NCBI GenBank assembly: GCA_019671005.1
Contig: CM033718.1
Coordinates: 5,332,001 to 5,396,000 of the forward strand
Length of the DNA stretch: 64,000 nt
Direction: 5' to 3'
Source of the DNA: Hibiscus mutabilis
Taxonomy: Eukaryota > Streptophyta > Magnoliopsida > Malvales > Malvaceae
Shown: in pieces, positions 45,805-57,749 of the stretch
Numbering within the stretch: position 1 is the first letter of the stretch
Layout: every line of letters starts with the position of its first letter
The notes under the pieces: model-generated
Told to the model about the DNA's origin: nothing
Database searches by the model: none
What the model saw: only the letters and a program-made list of their open reading frames with translations
Program-made: the position numbers and the translations under genes

Positions 45805-48218
45805 CTATATACCTTAAAAACTATTTATTACATCAAAATTATACTAAATACCTTAAAAACTATATATTATATCAAATATATATATGTATTATTTTATAAG
45901 ATTATATTATATACTTTGAAAACTATGTATTATAGGTCATAAATATATATTACATTTTACAAAATTATATCTTATACTTTAAACTATACATTATATATCA
46001 AAAGCATATATTGCATTTTTTTAAAAAAAATCTACTGTATACTAAATATATATACTATACATCAAAAACATTTATATATATATATTACATTTTTACAAAA
46101 TTATATTTTATACTAAAACATTTTATAGGGTGAGAAATATATATTTTATTTTACCAATTTCTACTTTACCTACAAATGTATATGAAACATAAAAATTATA
46201 TGCTACACTTCTATTTTGTACTAAATCTATGTGCATATTAAATCCCTAATATATATACCATTCGAACTAATTTCATCCATAAAATAACGATCACAAACGA
46301 GCAATATTAACATGAAAATTAAATTGAATTTGCTGGAAATAAATGTGCAAAATTTACACTAAAAATGCATAAAAAAGAATAAATAAAAAATTAATTTAAA
46401 ATTGGAAAATGACCAAATCGTGAGGAAATAAAATAAAGGGACAAAATTAAAAGAAAAAACGAGGACGTAATTGAAAACATCAAAAAACTGTGAAGGACCC
46501 GGGGAGTAATTAAAATAGGCGGAATGGCTTCCCTTGTAATTAGACCACAATGAGGGACTAATAATGTAATTGGACCATGCGGAAGGACGGCGGACGTGAT
46601 TCTTTTAGGGCAGAGGTCCTTAAAATACAATTAACCCTTTTTAAAATTTTATAACACCATAAATACCTCTTTTATCCAAAAATTCGACCTTTTAGCCATT
46701 TTTCTTCGTTATAACACCAAAATGCTCTCCCCTCTCTCCTCTACTTCGGTCGAATGCCGCCGTTCGCCGGGGATGAATCCCATAATCCGGCCGGTGGCCG
46801 CCGAACTCCAAAAAACACCTTTTTTCATACCTATCCTTGATTAGAGCCTATTTTTTCAATATCAACCCCCCTTTTCGTTAAAACCCTAAAAACTAAAGCA
46901 AAAAAGGGGTTTTGCCGTCCTTTGCTCCCACAGATTTACCACGTTCGGCCTCGAAGAGGCCGTGAGGCTTATCAACGATGGAAAAACGACGTGAGGGAAA
47001 ACCGAAATGGCACAAGAAAGCCGAACCAACGAGGGTAAACCCTAACTTTCTCTTTTTTTAACTATACATGCATGTTATATATTTGAACTGAAAAAAAGGA
47101 AGAAAATATACCTTGAAAGGCCTTTTTCTTTGTTTATTGATTTCAGATTTTTTTCCTTTCGAACTTAGCATCACAAAGATGTATGATTATCATCTTATAT
47201 CTGATTTTTTTGTTTACATTCTTAAGCAAACATTAATTGAAAAAACTGTTTATGATGCCTTGGATTAGCTTCTGACATTTTTTATTGTTTCTCTGCCTTG
47301 CATGGTGGGTGGAGAGTTGATGGTGGCAGTGGAAATCCCGGTGTTGTAGCCATGCGGATGGGGAGATAAACCGGTGTCGGCGCGTGAAGAAGCTGAACAG
47401 CCAGTGCGTGGGCTGCACGCGTGGGAGTCGAACGGTCCGGCTCGATCTGGGCCGTTGGATCAGATCTGATCCAATGGCTGAGATCTATTTTGGAATGGAC
47501 GGTCTAAATTGCACCTGATGGTCGACGTGGCAGCGCTGGATGGTGACATGTGGCGCGCAAGGAGCTGAAGGATCTTCATTCGATCTGGTTCGTTCAATCA
47601 GCAACCATTGATCCAACGGTCCAGATTTGGCTGCACATGAAGAAGAGTATATTTGATTAGGGTTTATTTAGAATTGGGCCCTAACCGGGCCAGATGTAGT
47701 TATATGTATTAATATTTTTTGGGGGCTTTTAAAAATGTAATTGGACTTTAATAAACTTGGGCTTGTATTTAATAATATTTATTTGATCTGTTTATTATTT
47801 AATTAATTATCAGCCCATGTTATAGTAATTCTAATAATAAACTTATAATATAACACATATGCATACATAACATACAAACATTAATACACACATAATACGT
47901 ACATACAATCACATATGCAATATACATTCATAATTAAATATTAATGACATTGAAGTAATAATGAATACATATATACATGCACATAATACCTATACACACA
48001 TTAAAACAATAGTAAACACGTACATACAATATACTATCATGCATTACATGTGATACAACATACATTGATACAAACATAAAAAAAAACATGGATAATAACC
48101 ATACATATAATAATCACATACATATAATAACAAACATCACTTAGTAATATTTATACATATATAAGCCAATTATTTTAAAAACAAAAACGAATCAACCCAG
48201 ACGAAATTAGTGATTACA
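45805..48218 (-). repeat. Truncated gypsy 5' LTR
   Basis: It corresponds to the right-hand part of the 3' LTR (from about 41140 to 43472) and shares the end TTAGTGATTACA. It has its own changes: an extra GC-rich segment near 47370-47480 and several short indels. The TATAAATA box is CATAAATA here (46658-46665). Confidence 0.8.
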
Positions 48219-48940
48219 CAAAAAAATTCTCTCAGAATTAACCTCCACGTCCTCAAATATGCTTGAGTTGGCTTTTTACTTTGTGACTGTCGTTTTTTTT
48301 TTTTTTCATGGATCAATTGTTTTCACCCTCTCTGAATAGGGCTTATTTTTTGTTTTATTTTCCCATCATTTGTATTAACTTTGTGGCCGTCTTTTTCTTG
48401 AATTTTAATCCCGACGTTTTTGTATACGATCTATAAAAAAAAAAAAGGACTTCCCAATTCCCATATATTTGAACCCTAGGAACATAAAAACGAATTCATC
48501 ATGAAAATAATTAATTCAGTCAGGAATTGATTAAAGGATTCTATAAATTTAATTATTAATTAATTTGATTTAAAAATAATTAATTAATTGAAATCATCAT
48601 TTAATCAAAATTAATAATAACAAATATTAAATATAAATATTTTCTTTTCCAATTTAGGCCGGTGTAATAAAAGTTTTATCCAATTTATGGAAATGCACAA
48701 AAGTTGGTCAAATATTTGTTCCACTTTACTCCACACTATCATCATGAAGGTTATAAACTTCTTTGAACTAAAAATAAATAAATTTCAGTTAAATAAAAAA
48801 CCGATTAAATTAATTAAAATTATTTCAATTCGAGCAACGTAATTTTTAAGTGCGTAGAAACACTATCTTATAATCGGACTAGAATATTAAAAAATATATT
48901 CTTTTAAATAATTCAATTCGTTTTTACTAGAAACTTCATG
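48219..48940. other. Intergenic between the gypsy and hAT elements
   Basis: AT-rich sequence with TAATTAATT-type runs near 48550-48600. No frame is supported and no ABCC exon resumes here. Confidence 0.4.
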
Positions 48941-49569
48941 GCCAAAATTAGGGATGCCAATTAGGCGGGGGTGCTCTTTCCACACCCATCCCCGTCAAAA
49001 ATTTTCACTCTCATCCCTGCCCCACAACCCGCTGAGAATATAAAATTTAAGATCATCTTTGCCCCGCGACCCGCAAGGTTAAAACCATCCTCACCCCACC
49101 ACCCACGTGGTTCTTAGACCCACCTAATCCCTTTTATACGCGTCTCATGATCCACTTCATATAATATATTTATAAGTATTAATTAAATAAATTTATACCA
49201 AATTTGTTATAAAAAATATATATATATATGTCATTTAAACTCCCACCACATGTGACATTATTTCAACTATCACAATTTAACAAATAATCATAATAAGTTT
49301 TTAAAACCTTTAATTGGTAAATTAAAATATAAATTTAATACGAATTTAAATTTTTTTAAAAACAAAGTACTTACAAAATTCTAAATAAAAATAATGTCTC
49401 AAATACATTATAAATGTCTTTAAATGCAAAAATTTTAAATATCAATCAATACATATCACTCATGTAACTTAGTTGCTTCGATATCACATTCATGTAAAAA
49501 TATATGTTATTACTTTATAAATAAATTTAAAATAAAAAATACTAAGTTACCTTTAATATCAAACCAAAT

Positions 49570-49851
49570 TCAATTTTGGATACATATTAAAACCTCAACA
49601 CTTTTCGGTAGAAGTCGACTGCGATAAGGATCAAATACTCGGCTACTAGTGCTAGAAACAAAATTCGAAGGGACTATAGAAACATGAATGCTTAAAATGT
49701 CCCTAACAATTTGTTGAAGAATGAGATTTGTGCTTCCATTTGTCTTCCACCAGGTGAGGATATCAAAATCATCACAAAGTGGTACATTAGAAGCTTCTAA
49801 ATATTTTTCCAAATCTGATTTTTCATAACTGTGACTTTTATCTTGCTCCAT
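49570..49851 (-). pseudogene. hAT C-terminal dimerisation domain
   Basis: DLEKYLEASNVPLCDDFDIL, then WWKTNG, ILQQIVRDILSIHVSIVPS and DPYRSRLLPKSVEVLICIQN. This is the Dimer_Tnp_hAT pattern 'ELd.YL....dfdiL.WWk.n...yp.La..ArdiLai..s...se..FS..gr'. The usual Phe-Ser after Glu is altered. Confidence 0.85.
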
Positions 49852-50344
49852 AAACTGGACAAATTCTTACATATACACATATCTTCCAATGTGACCAGTA
49901 TCACTAGGCGCCTAAGAACTAGTAGCTTGGATCTCACTATTTTTAGACCCGTATTCATCCACCAACTGACGAAGAAAAGTACTGATTCTACTCACCTCCC
50001 TCTCAGCTTCATCATGATCAAATATCTTTTTGAAATAAAAGCGAACAAGGGCCATTTTGTATCTTGGATCAAATATTGTTGCTACACCCATTAGACCATT
50101 AACACTATTTCAATACTTATTGTATTTGTCTAGCATTACTTGTGCCATTTTCCTTATATAATCATAAGGAGAGGAAAGTCAACTAGATATAACAAGTCTA
50201 AGAGTACAAATTTTGGGAAAGTAAATATTGGCACTAAAAAATCTTGAAGTTAAGAAATTAAGGGTGGTAGTACTAAATACTTTCAAATTTTCACATATTT
50301 TTTTCTATTTTTTCCTAATCTTCACTAGTGGATTCTTATAAAGA

Positions 50345-50641
50345 TTATCTAGACCACTCAAAACAAACAAACACTGACCTACACTTTATAGCAATTGCAA
50401 GCATTTCAAAAGTAGAATTCCACCGAGTCTTACAATTAAGTGATAATTTTTTTTTGTATTCAGGAACTAATTTTTTAGCTACTTGCTCAAATTTTTGAAT
50501 TCTTTTATCAGAAGCAATCCAAAATACAACATTACCTCTGATTCTTTGGACACCATCAGCTAGAACAACATTTAATCCTTCTTGAACAATTAGATTTAAT
50601 ATATGAGCACAACAACGCATATGAAAAAATTGACTGTGCAA
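50345..50641 (-). pseudogene. hAT transposase core fragment
   Basis: HMRCCAHILNLIVQEGL is the well-known 'RCaaHilnLiv..gl' block of plant hAT transposases. NCKTRWNSTFEMLAIAI follows, matching the conserved 'TRWNSTy.ML' segment. A run of catalytic-domain sequence further down (about 50100-49900, minus strand, ILDPRYKM-like: VATIFDPRYKMALVRFYF) lies in another frame. Confidence 0.8.
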
Positions 50642-51332
50642 AAGAAGAGAACCATAAGGAAATTTTCACGCAAAATAACCATTATTGCATTATTAGTTGT
50701 ACAATTATCCATAATAATAACAGACAATCTAAGATCAAGATTTCAAGATTGAATGCATTCCTTCAAAGTGCCAGCAAGTACCTCAGCGGTAGGAGGGTTG
50801 AGACATAACAAAACCTGTCATATACAACAAGAAAATGTTACTAATCAATTAAAAAATATATCCTCAAAAGATTTGAAAAGAGTGTAATACCTTATGATTC
50901 GGTTTTGTAGTTTCCAAACATTATCAATAAAATGTGCAGTGACAACCATATAGCCTTTTCTTTAGTTGTTGGCACTTCACATGTCCGTAGTTAAGGCAAT
51001 TCAACTCTTCGCTTTTCCCAATAAAGTACTAATATTCTCTTTTTTAGAAACATATCTTTGCATGATGTCTTTCTTAGTTGTATTACTACTCGGTACTTTA
51101 TCACTGGTTAAAGTATTTTAGAATACTTTCTAGAACCACAATGCTCAACCATGCTAATGGGGTACTCATGCAAAATAATCATCTCTGCAAAGTCTCTTCT
51201 CCCATTCTCTTGGTGAAACTCATATGGTGCCAAGGTCAATGTGTTACTTTTGTCGGTAGGATCAGCCTTTACGCCAAATAATCTAGTTTTTCGTATATCT
51301 TGACATACTCTTTTTGGATAAATTTTTATATG

Positions 51333-51599
51333 TTATTTCAAATGGGTTGTTCCAGCTCTTCTTACGCTAGCAAGAATCTTGAAACAATGATTGCAGTCGA
51401 CTTTTATGGCATCACCGACTATCTTTCTTGTGAAATTGGTCAAAACTAATGATGTATGTCTACTATTTAAAGGTAGAATAGAAGGATCCTTTGAAGCATT
51501 ATATAGAAGACTTTTATCATCATCCAATGAAATCGGAGTACAATTCATCAAAATTGATGCTTTTGAAGGAGTGTGAGCATTACCGTCTACACCAGCCAT
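51333..51599 (-). pseudogene. hAT transposase N-terminus with BED-type zinc finger
   Basis: Open from ATG 51599 for 88 codons: MAGVDGNAHTPSKASI, then a stretch reading FTRKIVGDAIKVDCNHCFK, and RRAGTTHLK at the end. The Cys-x-x-Cys pair and the following His suit a BED finger, which binds the transposon ends. The frame is broken after it. Confidence 0.75.
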
Positions 51600-52351
51600 T
51601 TACCTGGAATATTTGTGAAGCCGTAATAGTTTGTACAACTTAAAAGTTTGGGCTAAAAATACTAAAATCTATTTTAAATGATTGGAAAATAACACAATTA
51701 ACATGTCAAATAATATTTCAATTGTCGTGAAAAATAAACAATATAAAAAGAACTAAAAAAATCAAAAAGCTTTAGAAAATAAGAACAAACACCTACAAAA
51801 TCTAAATTACATGTAATATTAAAATTTTAAAACTAAAAAAGTAGAAAAATAACATACAGTGAAATCTGAAGATAGAAAGACAAATATATATATATATAAC
51901 CTTTCATAATTATCCTAAGACAATTCAATATGAATTATCTTAAATTTGACTTAGATCCAAACTGATATTTTGAAAATATTTATATATTTAATATGATTAA
52001 TCTCAAACTAATTATAATATTTTAAAAATATTTTTAATAATATTTATAATAACATGTTATAAAATCTATTGGGTCGGGCGAGGATGATGCGGATGGGTGG
52101 GGATAGAACGGTGCAAGTGGGGGTAGGAGGGTATAAAGTCATATTTACAACTGCCTCGCCACCCACGACGAATCTAAATTTATCTTCATCCCTATTCCGA
52201 CGACGAATCTAAATTTATCTCCATCTCTATTTCGTGACTCGCAAAATCTGTAACTATACCTTCCTAATTGAATGCGAAGTAGAGCAAACGCTCGCAAAAC
52301 TCGCCCACTGACATCCCTAGCCAAAATATGTTTGGAAAAGGCCTAAAACAT

Positions 52352-52357
52352 GGCCCA
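52352..52357 (-). promoter_or_regulatory. Site II-type element (TGGGCC) upstream of NDUFA9
   Basis: GGCCCA on the plus strand, 161-166 bases before the start codon. Such TGGGCC/T elements are bound by TCP factors and are frequent in promoters of nuclear genes for mitochondrial proteins. It lies just inside the hAT insertion point. A pyrimidine patch (CCCTTTCTCTTTCTCTCCC, 52477-52495) follows near the likely transcript start. Function is inferred. Confidence 0.45.
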
Positions 52358-52517
52358 ACACATCCAGTCTTCCGAAAACGATGAACCCAAAGCTCAAATC
52401 AAATCGAACATGGAAACTTAAATTAGACCCAAAATCAAAATTTCCATCCTTCAACTCCGAACAAAACTAACCACTTCCCTTTCTCTTTCTCTCCCTGAGA
52501 AGCTAAACCGAGAAAAG

Positions 52518-55500
52518 ATGCAGACAATTACGAGACGATTAGGGCAGCATTCTCTGAGCCCAATGGCTTCCGTATCTTCTATCAAGTCCATTTACCCTCT
52601 CTCCGATTACTGTAACATTTCCATTCCCTCTTCTTAATTTCTCGATTTCTCTTTTTTTCCCCCTTCTATTTTAATGGCTGTTGTTTAGCATTTCCATCGA
52701 ATTGATCGTTTTTTAAATCGTTTTATTATCGATTGTTTTAGGTTATGGAGGTGGCCATCCGCGATACGGATCTACTATGGCCTCCCATAAGAGCACGGGC
52801 CACCTCGTTCGCAAGGGCACCGGTGGCCGATCATCCGTCAGGTTTTTTCTTTGGATTTTTAACATTTTTTGTTGAAATTTATATGTTAGAGTGCCGGAAA
52901 TGATTTTTGCCTTCTCTTGCAGTGGCATTATTGCTACTGTTTTTGGAGCTACTGGATTCCTTGGTCGTTATCTTGTTCAACAGCTTGGTAATTTAAACTT
53001 AATGTTTTAGTTATTATTGTACATTATTTGCTGCTTGAATATTTCATGTTTCGCCTTAAAATGTGCATTACTGAGTGCTTGTTTTTGTTTTCACTTTTGA
53101 ATCCCACTTGATGGTTTATTTGCAGTGTATATACTGATTTTTGTTTTGTTTTATTTTAGCTAAAATGGGATCTCAGGTGCTAGTTCCATTCCGAGGTTCC
53201 GAGGATAACCCACGTCATCTCAAATTGATGGGAGATTTGGGACAGGTACCATGTGAAATTGCCTTTCTTTTTATTGAAATTCATATTAAATTGCATTTTT
53301 TGCTGTTTTATTATGGTTTTAATTTTCTATTTCTGGTGCTCAGATAGTGCCAATGAAATATGATCCGAGGGATGAAAATTCAATCAAGGCTGTGATGGCA
53401 AAGGCTAATGTTGTTATCAATCTCATTGGTATAAAATGCCTCTCTCTGATTCTACCAATGAAAGAAATTTAAATATTGGATTTGTATGATTGGTATCCCT
53501 TTTATTGGCAGGGAGAGAGTATGAGACAAGAAACTATAGCTTTGAGGAAGTGAACCATTTCATGGCAGAACAACTCGCAGTGGTATGTTGAAACTTCCAT
53601 TCACATTGAAATTGGCACCCCTAGTCTCTTGATAATGTTAGTAGCATGATTTTAGATTATTTTGTGTATGGACTAAATGTTATCCTCGGTCCTTTTTGGA
53701 CGAAGGTGTGGGGGTGGGGTTTGAAGTAGAAGAAAATGTATTATGTACAACCTTTAAGGAAATGGGAGTTGAGGTATGCATGTTACTTGAGCCTCTAGCG
53801 TATATATCTTTAAATTTGGATGTATACATCACGTTGTTTAACTGAATTTCTTGTTATGTACAACAATTCATTACCAAATTGTTTGTGATGCATCTTTATC
53901 AGGTTTTTAACATGAGAAACAGTTTATAGTTTGTGAATTGTGAATTGTGATTTTATGTATCATATCATCTTGTGCTATCAACCATGTTTTACATTTACCG
54001 AATCTTAATTTTTGTGGAGTTTTAAGCTCTTATTGTATTAGTTTTTCCCTGATTTCAGATTGCCAAAGAACATGGTGGTATCTCGAGATTTATTCAACTT
54101 TCTTGTTTAGGGTCTTCTCTGTCATCACCATCAAGATTTCTAAGAGCTAAGGCCGCTGGAGAAGAAGCTGTTTTGAAAGAACTTCCTGAGGCAATTAATC
54201 TTTAGTTTATACAACTTTATTATAATATAAGCAAAGTGAGCTTGTGTATCATAATTGTGAAACGGTGTTATCTAATAGGGTGTACACTATCTGCTGTGAA
54301 AATTTTGGGAGATAAAGAATCTGTTGCATATAAAGAAAATTAGGTTGGGAGGAGATAAAAAAGTGGTTTGTTTTATTTTGCTTTAAGTGCATGGATAGCC
54401 ATTCCTAAGATCTTGCACCCCCTCAAGAGAAAGAGAGGAGCTTTTTGTAAAATGAGAATTAATTTTGACACAGTTTTATAGGAGTGTTTAAGTCTCTCTG
54501 TTCTTGCCATCAGTGCTCTTGCTTTCATCTCTTCTGGGGCTTCACCAATTAAGTTATTCACTATTGTGTTCCTATGAAACATGATGTGCAAAATGCATTT
54601 TTCTGCTTTGGACTTTATTGTGGTTGTTTTTAGGTGCTTCAGTATACTGTTTATTTGGACAACAATAATTTGTTTTAGTTATATGGACTTGTAGTATTAT
54701 TGCTTGTACATTTGAGAACATGAAATCAAAGTTGTGTTTCAAACGTTCAATTTCAGAATAGAGGTGAAAATATGGAGTGGATGACTTGATTCCTGTTCCT
54801 TTAGATTATAATTATGATCTGCAACATCTTTGCTCATTTTGCAAACTGGTTCTATATTGTTGTAATGCTATGCACTGGTTTACTTGAAGTTTTCCTGTCA
54901 TCCTAAGCTAAGTAGATTTCAAGTTCATTTGTTTGCTATTTAAGCTTTGATTGGAGGTAAATTTTTATTTTTCACTCTTACTAATGCGTAATACTGAACT
55001 TTTGATACTTCTTCTTAGCTGATAGCTGTATAGGAAAATTCTCGAAGAAATGACATGGAAAATGTCATGCTTTTATTGTTGCACAAAGTTGTTGAATTTC
55101 GTGTTATCCAAACTTGGTTTTGGACTTAATATAAACTTTTGATTTCAACTCTAGGATATCATGAGAATACTGCATAACTCAGGTAGTGCAATCATAACAA
55201 GAACCTGAATAGCACATAACCTAAGTGCATAATAAAATTACAAAGGCATCTCTTTCCTGGTTACTGGTTAGTTTGAGGGAAGGTAAGTGAGAATAGTAAA
55301 AGTGCCAAACTGAGATGAAAAGGTTTGTGTAGCTCATTGAGGGTTGACCTTCCCTGGGCTTCCACACTCTTTATGTTATTTATGGTTTCAACATCAACAC
55401 TTTTATCATATTATTCCTTCTACAGGCTACTGTCATGAAACCTGCTGTAATGATTGGTACTGAGGATCGGATTTTGAATCCGTGGGCGCGCTTTGCAAAG

Positions 55501-56640
55501 AAATATAGCTTTCTTCCACTTATTGGTGATGGATCTATCAAGTAACTTTTTATTATAACCTGATCCTTTTAATTGAAATTTGTTGGGTCTGTTTCTTCTG
55601 GAAGCTTTGTGCATCTTTTGCTAACAGTAGTATCTTTACAGAATCCAGCCTGTATATGTTAACGATGTTGCTTCTGGAATCATTGCGGCCTTGAAAGATG
55701 ATGGAACCAGCATGGGAAAAATTTACGAGTTGGGTGGACCAGATATCTATACTGTGCATGAACTGGTAATTACTTTTCCTCTTGATGATTTATTGAAGCT
55801 TTGCTTCTTGGTGTTACTGATCATAAAATACCCTGCAGGCTGAGCTTATGTATGACATGATCCGTGAATGGCCACGCTATGTAAATGTACCTTTACCCAT
55901 TGCAAAGGTAAAATTTTAACCCCTGTATTTGGACGAGTGCTACAAACAATGTTATATCTGTTCTAAGTTAGTGCAACCTTTTATTCTGTTGTCTAATTGT
56001 CAGTGTTGACTATATGCACGGTAAAAGAGTTAGTTCTGCTAGAAGTAAATATTTCTTTAAAATATCATCGGAAGGCATGTTGTGCCATTGATTCCTTGAT
56101 CATGACTCTAATTAACGCATAATTGATTATTGTGCTTCTAGATTCATACTCATCTTTCTGTTCTTAGTCACGTACATTGTCATTGCTTATTACCGTTTAA
56201 CATTGAGTTATAGATTAACAGCTCATCCGTTTGATGGTTTCAGGCAATTGCCATGCCTAGAGAGGTATTACTCAAGAAAGTGCCATTTCCACTACCAAAT
56301 CCTGAAATCTTCAACCTGGATCAAATACTTGCATTTGCAAACAATACCATTGTATCAGAAAATGGTCAGTTGAAATCATTTCAGACTATAATATGTAGAA
56401 TATATGTAGATGTATAATTTTAATGGCAATGACAGTAAGTTTTCCTTGTTACAAGATGTGTTCGTCTCATTTAACCCTTGTACTGTGGTGGGTTTTGCAG
56501 CTTTAACTTTTACGGATTTGGGTGTGGCACCCCATAAGGTGAAGGGATACCCGGTTGAGTTTCTTATCCAGTACCGTAAGGGCGGTCCACAATTTGGTTC
56601 TACAGTCAGTGAAAAAGTTAATCCAGATTCTTATCCTTAA
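52518..56640 (+). CDS. NDUFA9: NADH dehydrogenase (ubiquinone) 1 alpha subcomplex subunit 9, mitochondrial (complex I 39 kDa subunit)
   Basis: Twelve exons: 52518-52611, 52742-52841, 52923-52987, 53160-53245, 53344-53428, 53512-53582, 54059-54190, 55426-55541, 55642-55765, 55839-55907, 56244-56364 and 56501-56640. They sum to 1203 bases, 400 codons plus TAA. The protein is an accessory subunit of mitochondrial complex I, related to short-chain dehydrogenases, and binds NADPH for stability rather than catalysis. The N-terminus (MQTITRRLGQHSLSPMASV) is rich in Arg and Ser with no acidic residue, as in a mitochondrial presequence. The Rossmann motif is VFGATGFLGRYL, with Gly at about 73, 76 and 79. 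Other family blocks are KANVVINLIGREYETRN, IGTEDRILNPW, and the end GYPVEFLIQYRKGG. All introns are GT-AG except intron 7, which starts GC. Length matches the Arabidopsis protein. Intact and probably expressed. Confidence 0.95.
54191..55425 (+). other. NDUFA9 intron 7, non-canonical GC-AG type
   Basis: Exon 7 ends CTTCCTGAG and the intron begins GCAATT; it ends TTCTACAG. Joining there restores ELPE|ATVMKPAVMIGTEDR in frame. No GT donor nearby would keep the frame. At 1.2 kb it is the longest intron of the gene. No other gene is seen inside. Confidence 0.8.
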
Positions 56641-56799
56641 TTTTATTGGGATCTCATTTACATTTCTCTCCTTTTCCCCCTGTTTCTTGTCCTAAAACAC
56701 CTCTGATCTCGAAAAGCCTATTCAAAGACGAGAATGACCCGAAAGAGTGCATAGTTGTAGTTTTTCCATTAAAGGTGATTTTACTGAGTAGCAAGATGT

Positions 56800-56805
56800 A
56801 ATAAA
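56800..56805 (+). terminator. NDUFA9 poly(A) signal
   Basis: AATAAA 160 bases after the stop codon, followed by T-rich sequence. A reasonable polyadenylation signal; the cleavage site is not visible. Confidence 0.55.
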
Positions 56806-56840
56806 GTTTGAGATACTTGATTGTATCACCATGCACTCGT

Positions 56841-57585
56841 TAGTGGCATCGTAGGCTTTATTTGCAGGGAGGGGCGCTTGTTTTCGTTGGCTGAAACTAG
56901 GAAAATGAATAATAAGGGGGAAGGACCGACCCTTTCGTTACAATTGTGAGAAAATGCTAATCTCATTCTGTAATTTTGTTTCTTGTTTTTTAATATCATC
57001 CATAGTTGGATCGACCAAATGTGTGCAAGTTTATTTAACAATGTGAAGTAGCATGGTAGTATCAGTTTGGGATCTGGGAAATGCAGAAACTTGGAAGGTA
57101 TCAATGCCGATTGCTGAGGCAAGAACCTAACTAAAACTAGATCCATCACACTCGCAAATCTTTTACACATTAAAAATAGACCATTATTTGATTGGGACTG
57201 AGCGGGAAATCTGATCCGTTGGAATAGATGGGTTTCTCAAGTTACAGTGTGGTGTTTGCCTGTTTGATAAGATGAAGCATCCCAATCGGCCATTGATGCT
57301 CATTTATTTCCTGTTTCATAGGCCACATGCAGTTCACCACCACAGATTGTGAAAGACAAGACACGTGTCCAAACATGGATGGTGTTCCAATATTAAACAA
57401 TTTTATTTTTTTAAAAAAGGAAGTGTGTTTCCCTTGTTGGATGCGAGATGTGTTCCCCACCCAAGTTGAAGGCAAAGGCATACACAATTTTCCTAACTAC
57501 CAAACACGAACTTCCCTACCTGCTTTTGCTGGGTCTTTCCTTTGTTACATCAACTTTGTTTAACTGTAAGCTAGACAAGGATTTG
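56841..57585. other. Intergenic after NDUFA9
   Basis: Short frames on both strands without recognisable domains. Nothing supported. Confidence 0.4.
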
Positions 57586-57650
57586 CTTCTTCTTCTTCTT
57601 CTTCTTCTTCTTCTTCTTCTTCTTCTTCTTCTTCTTCTTCTTCTTCTTCT
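57586..57650. repeat. (CTT)n microsatellite
   Basis: Over twenty uninterrupted CTT units. An apparent poly-leucine frame across it is an artefact. Confidence 0.95.
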
Positions 57651-57749
57651 TTCAATATTTATGTGAGAGACACTTCCACATGTATTTTCTCCACTCTTTC
57701 AACTAGTTTTCTAAAATGGTCCCCGTCCAAACTTACACTGCAAAATATG

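Larger units (their letters stand above)
39611..48218 (-). mobile_element. Tat-like Ty3-gypsy element with a large internal deletion
   Basis: A 3' LTR (39611-43472), an internal remnant (43473-45804) and a truncated 5' LTR (45805-48218) are in order on the minus strand. The polypurine tract AAAGAGGGGCAGC adjoins the LTR start TGTAATCACT. Integrase C-terminal coding lies at 45802-45294. The outer flanks are CAAAG and CAAAA, a probable 5-bp duplication with one change. The 5' portion of the interior (primer site, gag, protease, RT, RNase H, most of integrase) and about 1.4 kb of the 5' LTR are missing. The long LTRs, the polypurine tract and a 1.8 kb non-coding spacer after integrase suit the Tat/Ogre branch. 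Confidence 0.8.
48949..52319 (-). mobile_element. Full-length hAT DNA transposon, decayed
   Basis: The ends are TAGGGATGCCAATTAGGCG and, on the other strand, TAGGGATGTCAGTGGGCG. An exact 8-bp duplication GCCAAAAT lies at 48941-48948 and 52320-52327, the usual hAT length. Sub-terminal regions (48965-49130 and 52070-52310) are rich in CCCATCCCC-type motifs in opposite orientation. Three transposase blocks lie in order on the minus strand: BED zinc finger, hAT core, and dimerisation domain. Frames are broken, so it is not autonomous now. The right end lies about 190 bp before the NDUFA9 start codon. Confidence 0.93.

Noticed and set aside
54373..54591. Minus-strand 72-codon frame in NDUFA9 intron 7
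   Set aside because: No recognisable domain and no supporting context; a chance frame in an intron.
57448..57666. Poly-leucine protein
   Set aside because: Translation of the (CTT)n microsatellite.
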